From assembly GCA_022539475.1 (NCBI GenBank), contig VCMS01000315.1:30746-94745 (forward strand): a DNA stretch of 64,000 nt. Reading direction: 5' to 3'. Under the pieces are notes generated by a model, which saw only the letters and a program-made list of their open reading frames with translations, made no database searches and was not told the DNA's origin. This DNA comes from Gracilaria domingensis. Lineage: Eukaryota > Rhodophyta > Florideophyceae > Gracilariales > Gracilariaceae. Shown one piece after another: positions 10,717-20,779 of this stretch (position 1 is the stretch's first letter; each line of letters starts with the position of its first letter). Made by a program: the position numbers and the translations under genes.

Positions 10717-11211
10717 CTAATCTTGGACTATTGTAATAGGAGTGCCAGGGGGAACGCTAATTAAATCTCGGTCTCGATCACGAACACCGATAGCAAGAGC
10801 GACGATGAGCACAACCACGATAGCAACCAAGATTCCGAGTATGAAACCAATTAGGAAAGCACGCTTCTTTCGATCTCTCCACCAACCACGTGCATCGTAG
10901 AAGCAACAGCAAACAATAACGCTGACAACTAGGGCTATGATGAGACCAAGAAGCAAACCAATTAGAAAACCGAGCAAACCAGCGAGAAAGATTATGACAG
11001 GAGAATCTCGTTCATAATCGCGGCCACGTTGTACATCGCCCACTTCAACGTCGCGAACCTTTTCGGAAGATGGAGGCGGACTTGGTGGTACGGTTTGAGG
11101 TGATGCTGTAGTTTTCTTGGTGGGTGATTTAGAATGGTGTGAATGCTTGGCGCGAGTTGGCGAGGTTGGTCGATTCTTATGTTTGGAACTCTTTGGGCCG
11201 TCTCTTGCCAT
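10717..11211 (-). CDS. Small protein with two transmembrane helices, unknown function
   Basis: The 164-residue product starts at an ATG. Residues 1-70 are hydrophilic, rich in Lys, Ser, Pro and His (PPSPPPSS at about 42-49), and likely disordered. Two long hydrophobic helices follow: about 71-104 (GLLGFLIGLLLGL, ending in a Cys-rich CCCFY) and about 118-142 (GFILGILVAIVVVLIVALAIG). They are joined by a short, charged loop (RGWWRDRKKR). Small-residue packing motifs (GxxxG-like) occur in both helices, which suggests a helical hairpin that may oligomerise. No signal peptide is evident. I do not recognise a family. The coherent amphipathic layout argues for a real gene, possibly lineage-specific. 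Confidence 0.65.
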   Translation of the reverse strand: MARDGPKSSKHKNRPTSPTRAKHSHHSKSPTKKTTASPQTVPPSPPPSSEKVRDVEVGDVQRGRDYERDSPVIIFLAGLLGFLIGLLLGLIIALVVSVIVCCCFYDARGWWRDRKKRAFLIGFILGILVAIVVVLIVALAIGVRDRDRDLISVPPGTPITIVQD

Positions 11212-12845
11212 CCTGCACGCCTGCTCAAAGTGGTCGTTGGCGTTTACGAAGAGGACCTATGGTGGTTGACAACAGAATCGAAACGATGTGAACGATGTGC
11301 GACTAACAGAGGCGGTGGGAAGCAAGCGGACTGCGGAAGATGCTTGTTCGGTTGAGCGCTTATGAGCGCGACGTGAGGGCCTGGGGGTGGATGAACGTTG
11401 TTCTGCGATAAGTGAATGAATCATCAGCATCTGCCAGTGCTTTCCCGAGATAAGAGTTTCGGCCACATCACATGGCGCACTTACAGTACGACCTTACAAC
11501 TCATGGTACGTGTAGCTTACAAGCAGCAGTGCATCGTACGGCCGCTGCATCTGCGTGATGCACGGCGCACTGCGCTGTCGCCGGGCGAAGTGATCGCGTT
11601 AGAGGCTCTACAGCGGCACAGCAGGAAGAGCGCAACCAACATTCAAAGCCCTGCTTATTAGCTTATGCGGCAAATAGACGAGAGCTCTCTCACTATTTTT
11701 CCAAACATGTATTTCACATAGGAGTCCAAGTCCAAATCTACCGTGCGGATTCTGAAGGTCGTTGCGACTGTTTTGTGGCTGCATTTGCTCGGAGAACGCT
11801 TGCGCTCTCAGGGTTCGGGCAACGCGCTCGATCCTGCAGCGTTAGCATGTCAGCTTCTTGCATTGCTTTCTCTTTTCAGTCGCTCTCACCATCATGCTTG
11901 TCCTTTCGTTTCTTCTTTTCCGGTACTGTACCTAAAACGTAGCATTCCTTGGTGGAGCACTAGGCGTACACTTGGAGCTGTGCCCAAGAAATGCTACAGT
12001 GAGCAAAAAAAGTCTAGTCTCGGACGAGAGAAAGCGCCCGTACCAGCCTTTCTAGCAGAATACCAGGATAAGACAAAGGAGAGAAAAGAAAAGGAATGGG
12101 CCCTTTCGACAACAAGCGCCGGGCCCTCTCTTCTTGCGATGACGAAATTGTGTCGTAGATTGCGTCAAGCGACTGATAACGAATTTGGGCTACAATCGTG
12201 CGTAGCATAACGTTAAGCATTCACAACGCACTGTAGAACCTCTGTGTCAGTTAAGCCTGAATTTCTCTTCAGGGGCATTCTCCGAAACGTTGATATTGAT
12301 ATACGTGCAGTGAGTGCAATGCGAGGCGTAGAACGAATATATCCCTGTCAATGTGAATCCTCATCAATACCGCTTGGAAGAAATCGATACGTGACATTCT
12401 ACAACGCGGACAATTGCAATCTGCAAGCTTCTGAACGTAACTACCATCAAATACTTTCTGAATCCAGTTTTGAAATTGGGATTTCTTTAGGAGAGAAGGC
12501 TACCTCTAGACATAGAAATAGCCTTACTTCTGCCTCGTAATTGGGGGCAGATGACCATAAGGGAGAGAGAGAGAGAAATTGGGATAACAGAGCTCCATCT
12601 TACCAGGATTACTGAAGGCCTTACCTTCTTTAAGCCTGTTAGCGCTGATGTGCGCAATGTGGTTCGAGTGAACCTGGGAGCTGCCGGACGAACCCTTAGA
12701 AGGTTCTGTCTCAGCGCCTTTTATATGTTTTATTGTTTCCAATTTAGGAAACACTCTGCTAAGCTACTAAATAATTAAACTATTACATAGCACTATTTCT
12801 TGTCCGCTATAATATTAGCCAAGTAAGAGCTTGACACTCTCTCAG
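11212..12845. other. Gene-poor interval
   Basis: Several open frames occur (for example about 11743-12210 on plus, beginning with GTG), but none shows a recognisable domain or convincing start. A stretch of GAGAGA occurs near 12565. No repeat structure was found by eye. Confidence 0.45.
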
Positions 12846-13304
12846 ATTATCTCTGACAAAGCCAATAGGAGGAGTTGCTTTTGGAGATTCAACTGCGGTT
12901 CACACCGCTGTAGGCCTGATACTTCAGGCACACGGCAGTGCTATTACAGAGTTTCAAGCTCTCAACAAGGTTATTGGAGAAATGAAGAGAAAACACTGGG
13001 CAAAGTACAGGCAGCTTTGCAACACTTTCAGCGGATATCACAAAAACAACCACTTTCTGGAATCGTCGCGGAAAAGGACGCGGTTGATGTTGGGATGGCT
13101 ATGGTTATGACCGCTGTAGACAGGGTGTCTGATGCGTTCCGAGGAGTTGTGACCGGAGTTAGAGTTGTCCAAGTTAATGGAAACCAACTGACCATAAAGT
13201 TTGAGGAGAGCAAACTTGGACGCCATGGGTACCAGGAACTTACCTCCCAAGAATTCCATAACTTGAAAGAAGCTACCAAAGCACCGTGGTGGAAGTTTTG
13301 GTAG
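12846..13304 (+). pseudogene. Unknown gene with a frame break
   Basis: Two overlapping frames both look coding. From about 12848 one frame reads PIGGVAFGDSTAVHTAVGL and continues through QALNKVIGE. From about 12990 another reads EKTLGKVQAALQHF, then AVDRVSDAFRGVVTGVRVV, and ends APWWKFW-stop at 13304. A one-base change near 12980-12995 would join them. A possible splice acceptor (pyrimidine-rich, ending CTCTCAG) at 12845 precedes the first frame, so an upstream exon may exist, but I could not identify it. I recognise no family. It could be a lineage-specific gene with a sequencing error or a recent pseudogene. Confidence 0.4.
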
Positions 13305-14157
13305 ACAAAATCCATAGGAGATGGGGGTGCTACATGATACTCACGGGATACAATAAACCCAACATGAGATGGGCGACAGTGCAGTCGCGGGCGGAGAAGC
13401 AAATGCGTGGACGTTTTGGCGACGGAGACATGAGGCGGTGCGATATGTGGGAGAGGTGCTCGACCTCATAGTCCCTGCTTTTGTCTTGATAATCCAAAGA
13501 CAAGGCACATCTCCTCGTCCACGACACAGCGGCCATGACGGTAGAGAAGGCAGTGCCGGAGCTAGCCGCAGATGCGGAAGGGTGGCGACTGGGGGTTTCG
13601 ATTGGAAACTTTCGAGATGTGTGCTCGAGGAGAGAGAGAGAATGTAAAAAGGTTGAGCTATCGATGCTCTGCTCTCTTTGTGACACAGGGCGTACAGTTG
13701 ATATTTCAACCTCTCAACAGAGAAAGTAAGAGAATTTTCTTCTTCTTCTTCTTTAATGCAGTAAACATCCTCCAATTCCTAAGATGCAGTAAAACTATGC
13801 TTACAGAAAGTTTTCTCTCGTCAGAAAGGCCAACGATCTATGTGGGTGTTGTCTAATCAAGTCAGGAAGAGTGAGGTTTTGACGCTCAGCTGCTGGTGGG
13901 AGTGTTTCTCGACTTGTGGCGAAGAGCATGTTCAGCCATGGTTCGAGAATGGGAGGGAGGGGTGGGAGTACTGAGGATGTGATTGATGTGGGTGCTGTTG
14001 AAGAGGAGGAGGGAAAAGAGTTGTTAGCAGAAAGGGTTGTAGATTGAGAGCCTAAGAGTCTACTTTCTGAGCTCGTACCAAGCCATCTAATTGCCAGAAG
14101 CACGTTCTTCCAGCGTGTGAGACACTGCAGGAGTTCGAGGCACGCATTGGATGGTGC
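13305..14157. other. Gene-free interval
   Basis: No supported gene. It contains a short GAGAGA run near 13630 and a TTCTTC run near 13738-13752. The minus-strand frame at 13801-14196 is serine/proline-rich, runs into the adjacent inverted repeat and is not supported. Confidence 0.45.
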
Positions 14158-14685
14158 GCGCGCATGGCATCGAATGGAGAGGCGTCTCATAGTCAATGTC
14201 GATGGAATTGCATACTTATGTTGACTAGATCATCCAGTCGACAACATTTGGTCCATGGCAAGGGACAATACTTGCCAGTCAATATGCAATATGAAGATAA
14301 CTCAAAGAAAACGCGCATAATGCGCACAGCGTTTTTACGGAAGGATCAAATGTGTAGCCCGCAAGCTTCTTACCACATACTTGAGAACGAACGATTAAAA
14401 TGAACACAAAGAAAGAAAGAAACGACATGTGATTGTTAGGGGGTGATGGGAGGGAAAGAAACGGACATACAGAGAGAGAGGGGAGCGGGAAGTAGGGCTG
14501 TGTTGGTTGCCGTGTTATATACGCCAGTGTCGTTCGTCGGCGGCAGGGTTGTCGCGAAGACACGCCATAGCGTATTGTCCCTTGCCATGGACCAAATGTT
14601 ATCGACTGGATGATCTAGTCAACATAAGTATGCAATTCCATCGACGTTGACTATGAGACGCCTCTCCATTTGATGCCATGCGCGC
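14158..14685. mobile_element. Foldback/MITE-like element with 113-bp terminal inverted repeats
   Basis: The segment 14158-14270 is the reverse complement of 14573-14685 with only three mismatches over 113 bp. The outer ends read GCGCGCATGGCATC and the inner ends GGGACAATA. The 302-bp interior has no transposase. This is the structure of a non-autonomous foldback or MITE element. I could not identify a target-site duplication. A short reading frame ending LIVNVDGIAYLC is present in both arms, and one of the differences between arms is silent in it. Confidence 0.85.
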
Positions 14686-15417
14686 AATGCGGCGCGAGAC
14701 AGTGTCTCTTCGCGCGAGACGCGTCTTGCAGTGTAACGCAATAAGTGTCTTTCAATATCGCCGGTGTCTTGCTCTGGCTCGGTCGTGTGTGACGCTCGGC
14801 TACAGCAACGACAGACTGCTCCGCTCGGTATCCTTTCTCCGCGCTTCTTCATGGCGTTGGTAACAGTAGTAATGTAGGATTATTGTCCAAAAAGAACCGT
14901 GCTGCACGGTGCACTACGGTTCTCACAGATAACTGCGTGACCAAAGCTTACACCAATAAACTATAGCGACGTAGCTGCCCATATCTGGTAGCCGCCAAAA
15001 CGACTTTCATACCCTGCAGTAGAAAGTTTCAAATTTAGAGTTCACTTTTTGAAAGGTTTAATTCAAATCCATCTCAAAGCTTACAATGTAAGCCACTTCT
15101 GGAGGAATAACTTAGCAACGTACGACTACGTCATAACAAATTGTCGATCTTACTAAGAAACAAGAACCAAATTGTTACAAAGAAACCAATAAATTCCACG
15201 GATCTCAACAAACCATAGACTCATTCGTTTCGTTATTTCAAACTTTGCAAACCCTGCAGTATACGGCAAATAACTACATTGAAAGTACTCATAACCAAGT
15301 TTCTACTGCTTTTAATTCAATATGAGCGTAACACACTATCAAACAGTGTGACTAAATACAGCCTGATCATGACTCGTAGAGATTGTAACAGAGGCCCACA
15401 AATCCAAACTCTCTCAT
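14686..15417. other. AT-richer gene-free interval
   Basis: No gene or RNA is seen. It borders the left hairpin array; a weak match to the right flank of the right array begins near 15365. Confidence 0.4.
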
Positions 15418-15419
15418 AA

Positions 15420-16400
15420 TTCGTATCAATGCCACTCTGGTCATATCACAAGCTGGCTTCTACAGCTTGTCTTCTGGTTATGTTGTGAGCCATCAACAGA
15501 CTACCTAGCTCTTTTCAAAGTCTGACGATGACTGGCGAGATTAGTGGCAAAAACTAAAAAATGCTAGCTTGCCCGGCACTTTTGCACCTCTGCCACTTTG
15601 GGCAGAGAACAAGATGGCTTTCCCAAGGAATGCTATTGTAGGTGTGTGAGCCATCGCCAGCCTGCCAAGCTCGTCCGGCAGTGTGGCGATGGCTCCCGAG
15701 GTTAGAGGCATAATTGTAAAAGTGGTGGCTTGTCCAGCACTTTTGCACCTCTTCACTTTTGGGCAGAGCACGGGCTGGCTTGCCCAGCTCGTGCTCGGAT
15801 ATATTTGTGAGCCATCGCCAGACTGCCCGGCTCGTCCAGCAGCCTGGCGATGGTTCACGGGGTTAGTGGTAAAGGTGCAAAATTGCTGGCTCGCCCAGCA
15901 CTTTTGCACCTCTGCCTCTTTGGGCAGAGCACGGGCTGGCTTGCCCAGATCGTGCTCTGGTAGGTGTGTGAGCCATCGCCAGACTGCCCGGCTCGTCCGG
16001 CAGTGTGGCGATGGCTCTCGGGGTTAGTGGTAAAGGTGTAGAGTGCTGGCTCGCCCAGCACTTTTGCACCTCTGCCTCTTTAGGCAGAGGTGCAAAAGTG
16101 CTGGGCGAGCCAGTGGGCAAGCCAGCCCAGCTCGTGCTCTGGTAGGTGTGTGAGCCATCGCCAGACTGCCCGGCTTGTCCAGCAGCCTGGCGATGGTTCA
16201 CGGGGTTAGTGGTAAAGGTGCAAAATTGCTGGCTCGCCCAGCACTTTTGCACCTCTGCCTCTTTGGGCAGAGCACGGGCTGGCTTGCCCAGATCGTGCTC
16301 TGGTAGGTGTGTGAGCCATCGCCAGACTGCCCGGCTCGTCCGGCAGTGTGGCGATGGCTCTCGGGGTTATTGGCAAAGGAGCACGAGATGGCTTCCCCAC
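15420..16400 (+). repeat. Left array of ~162-bp hairpin repeats
   Basis: The core GAGCCATCGCCAG recurs near 15648, 15809, 15970, 16151 and 16313, giving spacings of 161, 161, 181 and 162 bp. Each unit carries successive inverted repeats: GCCATCGCCAGACTGCC with its complement, GGTGCAAAAGTGCTGG with CCAGCACTTTTGCACC, and GAGCACGGGCTGG with CCAGCTCGTGCTC. The loops share a GGCTCG/GGCTTG core. An extra inverted piece near 16080-16115 explains the 181-bp spacing. Open frames across the array are by-products of the repeat. Confidence 0.9.
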
Positions 16401-16678
16401 CTCATGCTCTGATTTGTGTGTGAATCTGAGCATTGGGTTTGGCCCAATTAAGAATGTCTTCATGGCGGTTGGCAGTGTGCATTAATGGATTTGAACATTT
16501 CGAACGATTGGGTTTCTCATTTCCATATGTGTGAGTCAATGATTGCTCCTAGAAGTAGATGATGCTGAAGGATGTGGACGAAAATGAACTCTCTGCAAAC
16601 AAACGTGTTACTCAGAGGTCCTAATCTTTTACACCTTAGAATAATGTTCATATGTAATGTCTAAAGAAACTATGAAGA
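16401..16678. other. Spacer between left array and recombinase ORF
   Basis: Unique sequence inside the element, downstream of the recombinase stop codon. No gene is seen. Confidence 0.4.
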
Positions 16679-17967
16679 TTACGACGAAGGTTGAGACTTA
16701 CTATGGTGAGCCTCGTTTTCTACGGTCAATGTTTTTGCATGCTGCAGAAAATCTTCAACAGATGCGAATCTGGGCAGATCAGGCGGGGCACAATCGTTGT
16801 AGGCTGCGCAATAGTTGTGATAAGCGTTCGGACCAGACATTTGTATAAGCTGCATAACCATCTCATCGCGTAAACCCAAGGAGCGATATAATTGAACACA
16901 GCCGCGTTTCATGGAGTGTCCCGAGTACGACGGAATGTCGCAATCTCCAACACCGATTTGACGCAATCTTTGACGAAGAACATTCGTAAAGCTTTTGACA
17001 TGCCAGGGCTTTGCTTGATTCAGCATAAAAAGGTCGGTATTGGCACGAATATCACAGAACAAATACCCCTTAGAGGCCCCACGCAAAGCGAGCCAAGAAA
17101 AAAGAGCAAGAAACGGATCCAAAAGTACGGAGAGCCCAATAGCGCTATGACCATCCCACTCACGTAGTACATAGTCTCTTTCAACTGTTGAGTTTTTGAT
17201 AGATTCACGCATTGCCAATCGAACACCACCCGATCCCACACTTACGTTTTCTACCTTCAATTTGGTAACTTCATCGTACCGCAGTCCGAGATGAATTCCA
17301 AGAACTAACACAGCATGTAATGCCACATCTTGTGGACTGGGAATGCGATCGCTTCCGTACCAGAATTGTTCTGCAATATCACATATATTCTCGACAGTGA
17401 GTGGTCGAGCTCTATGGCTAAAGGTACCGTTTCGTGCTAAGTGCACACGATGAGCTTTACGCAGCCGTTCGATATCTGGATTATTGATTAGCGGGTTTCC
17501 TTGTGCTTCACCGTTCTTATCAACATACCACGACTGATGATGACCATGCTTCGAGTAAACGAGTCTTAACCCTTGAACAAGTGCTCCCATCGTATTGTTC
17601 TTTAGGGCTTCTTTCGTACCAAATCCACAATAGTCGGCCAAAAGATTCAGTACCAGCTCAGAACTGTTGCGTGTCACCTTTTGTGGGTCGGGAGCATTCT
17701 TCATAATTACGTACTTCTCTAGCACCTTTTCAGCTAGAGCAATGTTTGCTTACGTAGCATCGCTATGGGCAGATGTAATCAAGTCGTGTCTGCTTCTCAA
17801 AGCAGACCCAGAGGCTTGCACCATGGGAACGCGTCGCCCTCTACCTTTGCGGATCACAGGTTGGATACCTTCATTTGAATCTTTCCCAGTAGCTTGATCA
17901 TCTTTGTTTTCCTTCCTGCTGCCCATTTGAGACGAATGAAAATGAGTGAGATATTGCTTGACTTCAT
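16679..17967 (-). pseudogene. Tyrosine recombinase (Crypton-like) with an in-frame stop
   Basis: The open segment 16679-17725 encodes 348 residues. The catalytic domain shows the Arg I region LGLRYDEVTKL (R149), the His-Arg box SGHSMKRG (H270, where K273 occupies the usual Arg position with R274 next to it), and the nucleophile region NAYHNYCAAY (Y302, Y305 or Y309). An N-terminal SAM-like region precedes it. The same frame continues upstream past a TAA at 17750-17752 into a basic segment (RKGRGRR), with an ATG at 17967. The gene may therefore have a nonsense mutation, or the true start may be internal (a Met at residue 8). No reverse transcriptase is present, which argues against a DIRS element. 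It diverges from the ORF at 18224. Confidence 0.75.
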
Positions 17968-18223
17968 CCACAATAGGGAGAGAGCCTGCGATTTCCCCAT
18001 ACTAATGCGAAGGAAAGCAACATCAAAACGATATTCAAAAGTCAAAACCTACATATTTGTCTGTTTATTTAGTATCTTTATCGCAACTGTCGTCTTGTTT
18101 CCCTCCAAAACTAAAATCAAGCTCCGGGTCTTTCTCTGACAGGAAGTGCACTGAACGTTTGCCCTTCCAGCAGATCCAGATTCATGGGATTTTGCTTCTA
18201 TTGTCTCGACTTTCAGATCTACA

Positions 18224-19093
18224 ATGGAACGTCATGGCTACGTTCCAGCTATTCAGGGTGGTGGAACTGGAATAGGATTCAAGCCGCCACGCCAGATCTG
18301 GGATTACGAGCATGCTGTGTTTTCCAAACTAAGGTCCCAGATTATGGCGTCGTTTAACAAAGACGCGAACTGCGGTACTGATCAGATCGATAAAGACAGA
18401 TTCTTTGTGTGGAGAAGAGAGACGGAGCATCGCTTCAAGACGTTGGAAAGGCGAAGACAGATCGTGAGTGAGCAGTGTTATCATCCAGAGAGATTGAATC
18501 GTAGCACGCCAAAAAAATGTATTCCAGAATCATACGTGAGGCGTGATTACCATGTAGGTAACCAATACGCAGATCGTCATATGCCGATTCAAACCTCTCA
18601 AACTGTTTTCGATATGGGCCAGGATTTTGTTCGTGAAACACACGTTTCTTCACCAGATACAGAGTGCGTCGGCGCCTCTGTTGCAACTATCAAATTCATT
18701 CCAAATCTACCGCCTACATTGGAAGAAGTGGTAGGATTATGGCGATATGGAGATAAAACGATGAACTTTAAGCCCGTTAGATTGTTTTTAAGGGCTTCTA
18801 CGCGACGAACAATCGTCAGAAACTACACGGATAAACATTGGAATCGAAGCGGTCAGAAATCAGCGTTCTACAGGTTCAAGGATATAGTACAGTTCGTTTC
18901 AGAACATGGACCACTTTTCCTAAAGATTGAGACGGAGGGACGGGATGTAGACTGGGATTATGGAATTTCAAATGTTAAGAAACTCACATTGTTCTCGAAA
19001 CCGAGAGTTTCCATGAGCGCCTTACTACGACTTGTCCGGGAGGAAGACAAGTCGCAAAGTATTCGACAGTTGTGTAACTCTCGCTCCAAGTAA
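18224..19093 (+). CDS. Element-encoded protein, possible GCR1_C-like DNA-binding domain
   Basis: The 289-residue ORF begins at an ATG and lies between the arrays, divergent from the recombinase. Residues about 158-230 read as a helical domain with LEEVVGLWRYGDK, then FLRASTRRTIVRNY, then KHWNRSGQKSAFYRFKDIV. The spacing of Trp173, Trp206 and the aromatic/basic pattern resemble GCR1_C, the DNA-binding domain fused to the recombinase in many fungal Cryptons. This is a pattern judgement, not a verified match. The rest is rich in Arg, Asp and Tyr and unrecognised. By position it is probably needed for recognition of the arrays or the target. In known Cryptons this domain and the recombinase share one ORF; here they would be split and divergent. 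Confidence 0.5.
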   Translation: MERHGYVPAIQGGGTGIGFKPPRQIWDYEHAVFSKLRSQIMASFNKDANCGTDQIDKDRFFVWRRETEHRFKTLERRRQIVSEQCYHPERLNRSTPKKCIPESYVRRDYHVGNQYADRHMPIQTSQTVFDMGQDFVRETHVSSPDTECVGASVATIKFIPNLPPTLEEVVGLWRYGDKTMNFKPVRLFLRASTRRTIVRNYTDKHWNRSGQKSAFYRFKDIVQFVSEHGPLFLKIETEGRDVDWDYGISNVKKLTLFSKPRVSMSALLRLVREEDKSQSIRQLCNSRSK

Positions 19094-19214
19094 AATGTTC
19101 GAACGTAAGGTCCTTTTCAAGAGTCGTTGGCCAATTGCTCTCCCGTTCATATGATAAGATGAACGTAAACCGGCAGCGCCACCCTGATCCTGATGAGGCA
19201 GCGAGAATTACTTC
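19094..19214. other. Spacer before right array
   Basis: A short unique sequence between the ORF stop and the first right-array unit. Confidence 0.4.
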
Positions 19215-19815
19215 TTCTCTGCATTCATTGAAGCAACTGTCAGACTGCCAACCAGTGCAGTCTGGTGATGGCTCACAAGCTAGACAAGCCAGCCCGTGCT
19301 CTGCCCAAAGTGGCAGAGAGGCAAAAGTGCCGGGCGAGCCAGCACTTTTGCACCTTTGCCACTAACCCCGCGCGCCATCGCCAGACTGCTGGACGAGCCG
19401 GGCAGTCTGGCGATGGCTCACACACCTACCAGAGCACGAGCTGGGCAAGCCAGCCCGTGCTCTGCCCAAAGAGGCAGAGGTGCAAAAGTGCTGGGCGAGC
19501 CAGCACTTTTGCACCTTTACCACTAACCCCGTGAACCATCGCCAGGCTGCTGGACGAGCCGGGCAGTCTGGCGATGGCTCACAAATATATCCGAGCACGA
19601 GCTGGGCAAGCCAGCCCGTGCTCTGCCCAAAGAGGCAGAGGTGCAAAAGTGCTGGGCGAGCCAGCACTTTTGCACCTTTACCACTAACTCCGTAAACCAT
19701 CGCCAGGCTGCCGGACGAGCCGGGCAGTCTGACGATGGCTCACACTCATTTCGGAGGACAAGCTGGTCGAGCCAGCTTGTGCTCTGAACCGAGTGGCGAT
19801 GACACTTAAATGCTG
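19215..19815 (-). repeat. Right array of ~162-bp hairpin repeats (inverted)
   Basis: CCATCGCCAG recurs at about 19376, 19537 and 19699, in the reverse orientation to the left array. One hairpin at 19478-19516 has perfect 17-bp arms (AGGTGCAAAAGTGCTGG and its complement) with a 5-nt loop. The paired motif GCCAGACTGC/GCAGTCTGGC at 19379-19414 is also perfect. Units are closely similar to those of the left array. Confidence 0.9.
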
Positions 19816-20071
19816 GGTGACCTTGTAGTTTAGAACCTAGGTCATGACCTAACGTCTCATGCCATTTATGAACTGCTGATATATGGACATGCGGGGCCAT
19901 CATTTTGAACAGTTTGTCAAACACACATCTGTAGCAGATTAAATAAATTGGTGACCCACGCATGGTTCGACATCTGAAAGCTTAAGAGTTCAAGATAGTG
20001 CCCAGATCGGAAGCATATTCTTTCAAGGGGCATTGCGCGCATCCGCGTTCGGTAAGCGACCATTTGCCGCA

Positions 20072-20596
20072 ATGAACGCTAGCGCAGGTTCTAGTACGCC
20101 GCGTTTGAGTCATCCAAGATGTTGTGCGATATGCCTTGAAGATTTGGAAGGCTTCGTGGAGGTAACGAACTGTTCTCACGTGTTTCACAGCTCTTGCATC
20201 TCCAATTGGATCAGCATTAACGAACGAAACGTAACCAGCCTTCCAGATGTTTCTAATCTTTCAGAAGAAGACCAAATTTTTGAAATCGCTGAGCATCAGC
20301 GTTTGAACGCAAAAAAGCAAAGTGATAAATGTCCGAGCTGCAGAAAGGCTTTAAAGAAGAAAGAGTTCACGTTTTACGTTGATTACGAAAACAACTACAA
20401 GAAAATGGATACCGATGGGAAATCGGAGGTGGAGAAAAAGAGAATTGCGAAGAGGTTGAAGAAAAATAAGAAGCGTTTAGAAGCAAGGCAACGACAGAGA
20501 GCCAAACAGATTTGCCTGGGGCAAGCTCCTACAGCTGAAGAATTGGCTAGGGAATTGCGAGGCGACGGTGGCCTACAAAACAACAACACGCTTTAG
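20072..20596 (+). CDS. RING-H2 zinc finger protein, probable E3 ubiquitin ligase
   Basis: The 174-residue protein begins at the first ATG of the frame. Zinc ligands fit a RING-H2 finger: C18 and C21 (CAIC), C34-x-H36, H39-x2-C42 (CSHVFHSSC), then C87 and C90 (CPSC). The interval between the sixth and seventh ligands is 44 residues, near the upper limit for RING fingers, and is filled by a hydrophilic insert. The hydrophobic residues expected around the finger (ICL, W46) are present. The C-terminal 70 residues are strongly basic and helical (KKRIAKRLKKNKKRLEARQR), suggesting a coiled coil or nucleic-acid binding. RING-H2 proteins usually recruit E2 enzymes for ubiquitination. The partner is unknown. 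Confidence 0.8.
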   Translation: MNASAGSSTPRLSHPRCCAICLEDLEGFVEVTNCSHVFHSSCISNWISINERNVTSLPDVSNLSEEDQIFEIAEHQRLNAKKQSDKCPSCRKALKKKEFTFYVDYENNYKKMDTDGKSEVEKKRIAKRLKKNKKRLEARQRQRAKQICLGQAPTAEELARELRGDGGLQNNNTL

Positions 20597-20779
20597 GCAG
20601 CAGCGATGCCATGCACTCCAGGTTTTGTAGGCGGCAACGACGGCCAAAGAGGTTTTGGAGTTGCTAAGCAATAACGAGTTCGGTAGCGTGATCATAACGT
20701 TACTGAGCCATGGCAGATATTTGTTGCTCCACCAGTTAACTCCAGTAAAGAACCAAACGCTTTCCACTTATCTTGGCGG

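Larger units (their letters stand above)
15400..19830. mobile_element. Crypton-like tyrosine-recombinase element flanked by inverted hairpin arrays
   Basis: Two arrays of the same ~162-bp repeat lie in opposite orientation at about 15420-16400 and 19215-19815. They enclose a tyrosine recombinase ORF (minus) and a divergent ORF (plus). The outer edges of the arrays also match in inverted orientation: a segment at about 15440-15500 (CACAAGCTGGCTTCTACAGC) aligns with the reverse complement of about 19740-19795. The two sides therefore behave as long, complex terminal inverted repeats of one ~4.4-kb element. Cryptons use a tyrosine recombinase without reverse transcriptase and usually lack terminal inverted repeats, so this architecture is unusual. 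The exact ends are not resolved. Confidence 0.65.

Noticed and set aside
11743-12210. 155-codon plus-strand frame
   Set aside because: It starts with GTG and shows no domain or stable composition.
13801-14196. 131-codon minus-strand frame
   Set aside because: It overlaps the foldback arm and is low-complexity Ser/Pro text.
15420-16400. CRISPR array
   Set aside because: The period is about 162 bp, there are no unique spacers, units are palindromic throughout and the genome looks eukaryotic.
15541-16463. Cys/His-rich open frames (MQKCWASQQF type) across the hairpin arrays
   Set aside because: They appear on both strands and repeat with the 162-bp unit, so they are by-products of the repeat.
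16679-17725. Bacterial or phage integrase
   Set aside because: The flanks, repeat structure and neighbouring ORF fit a eukaryotic Crypton-like element better, and no other prokaryotic gene is nearby.
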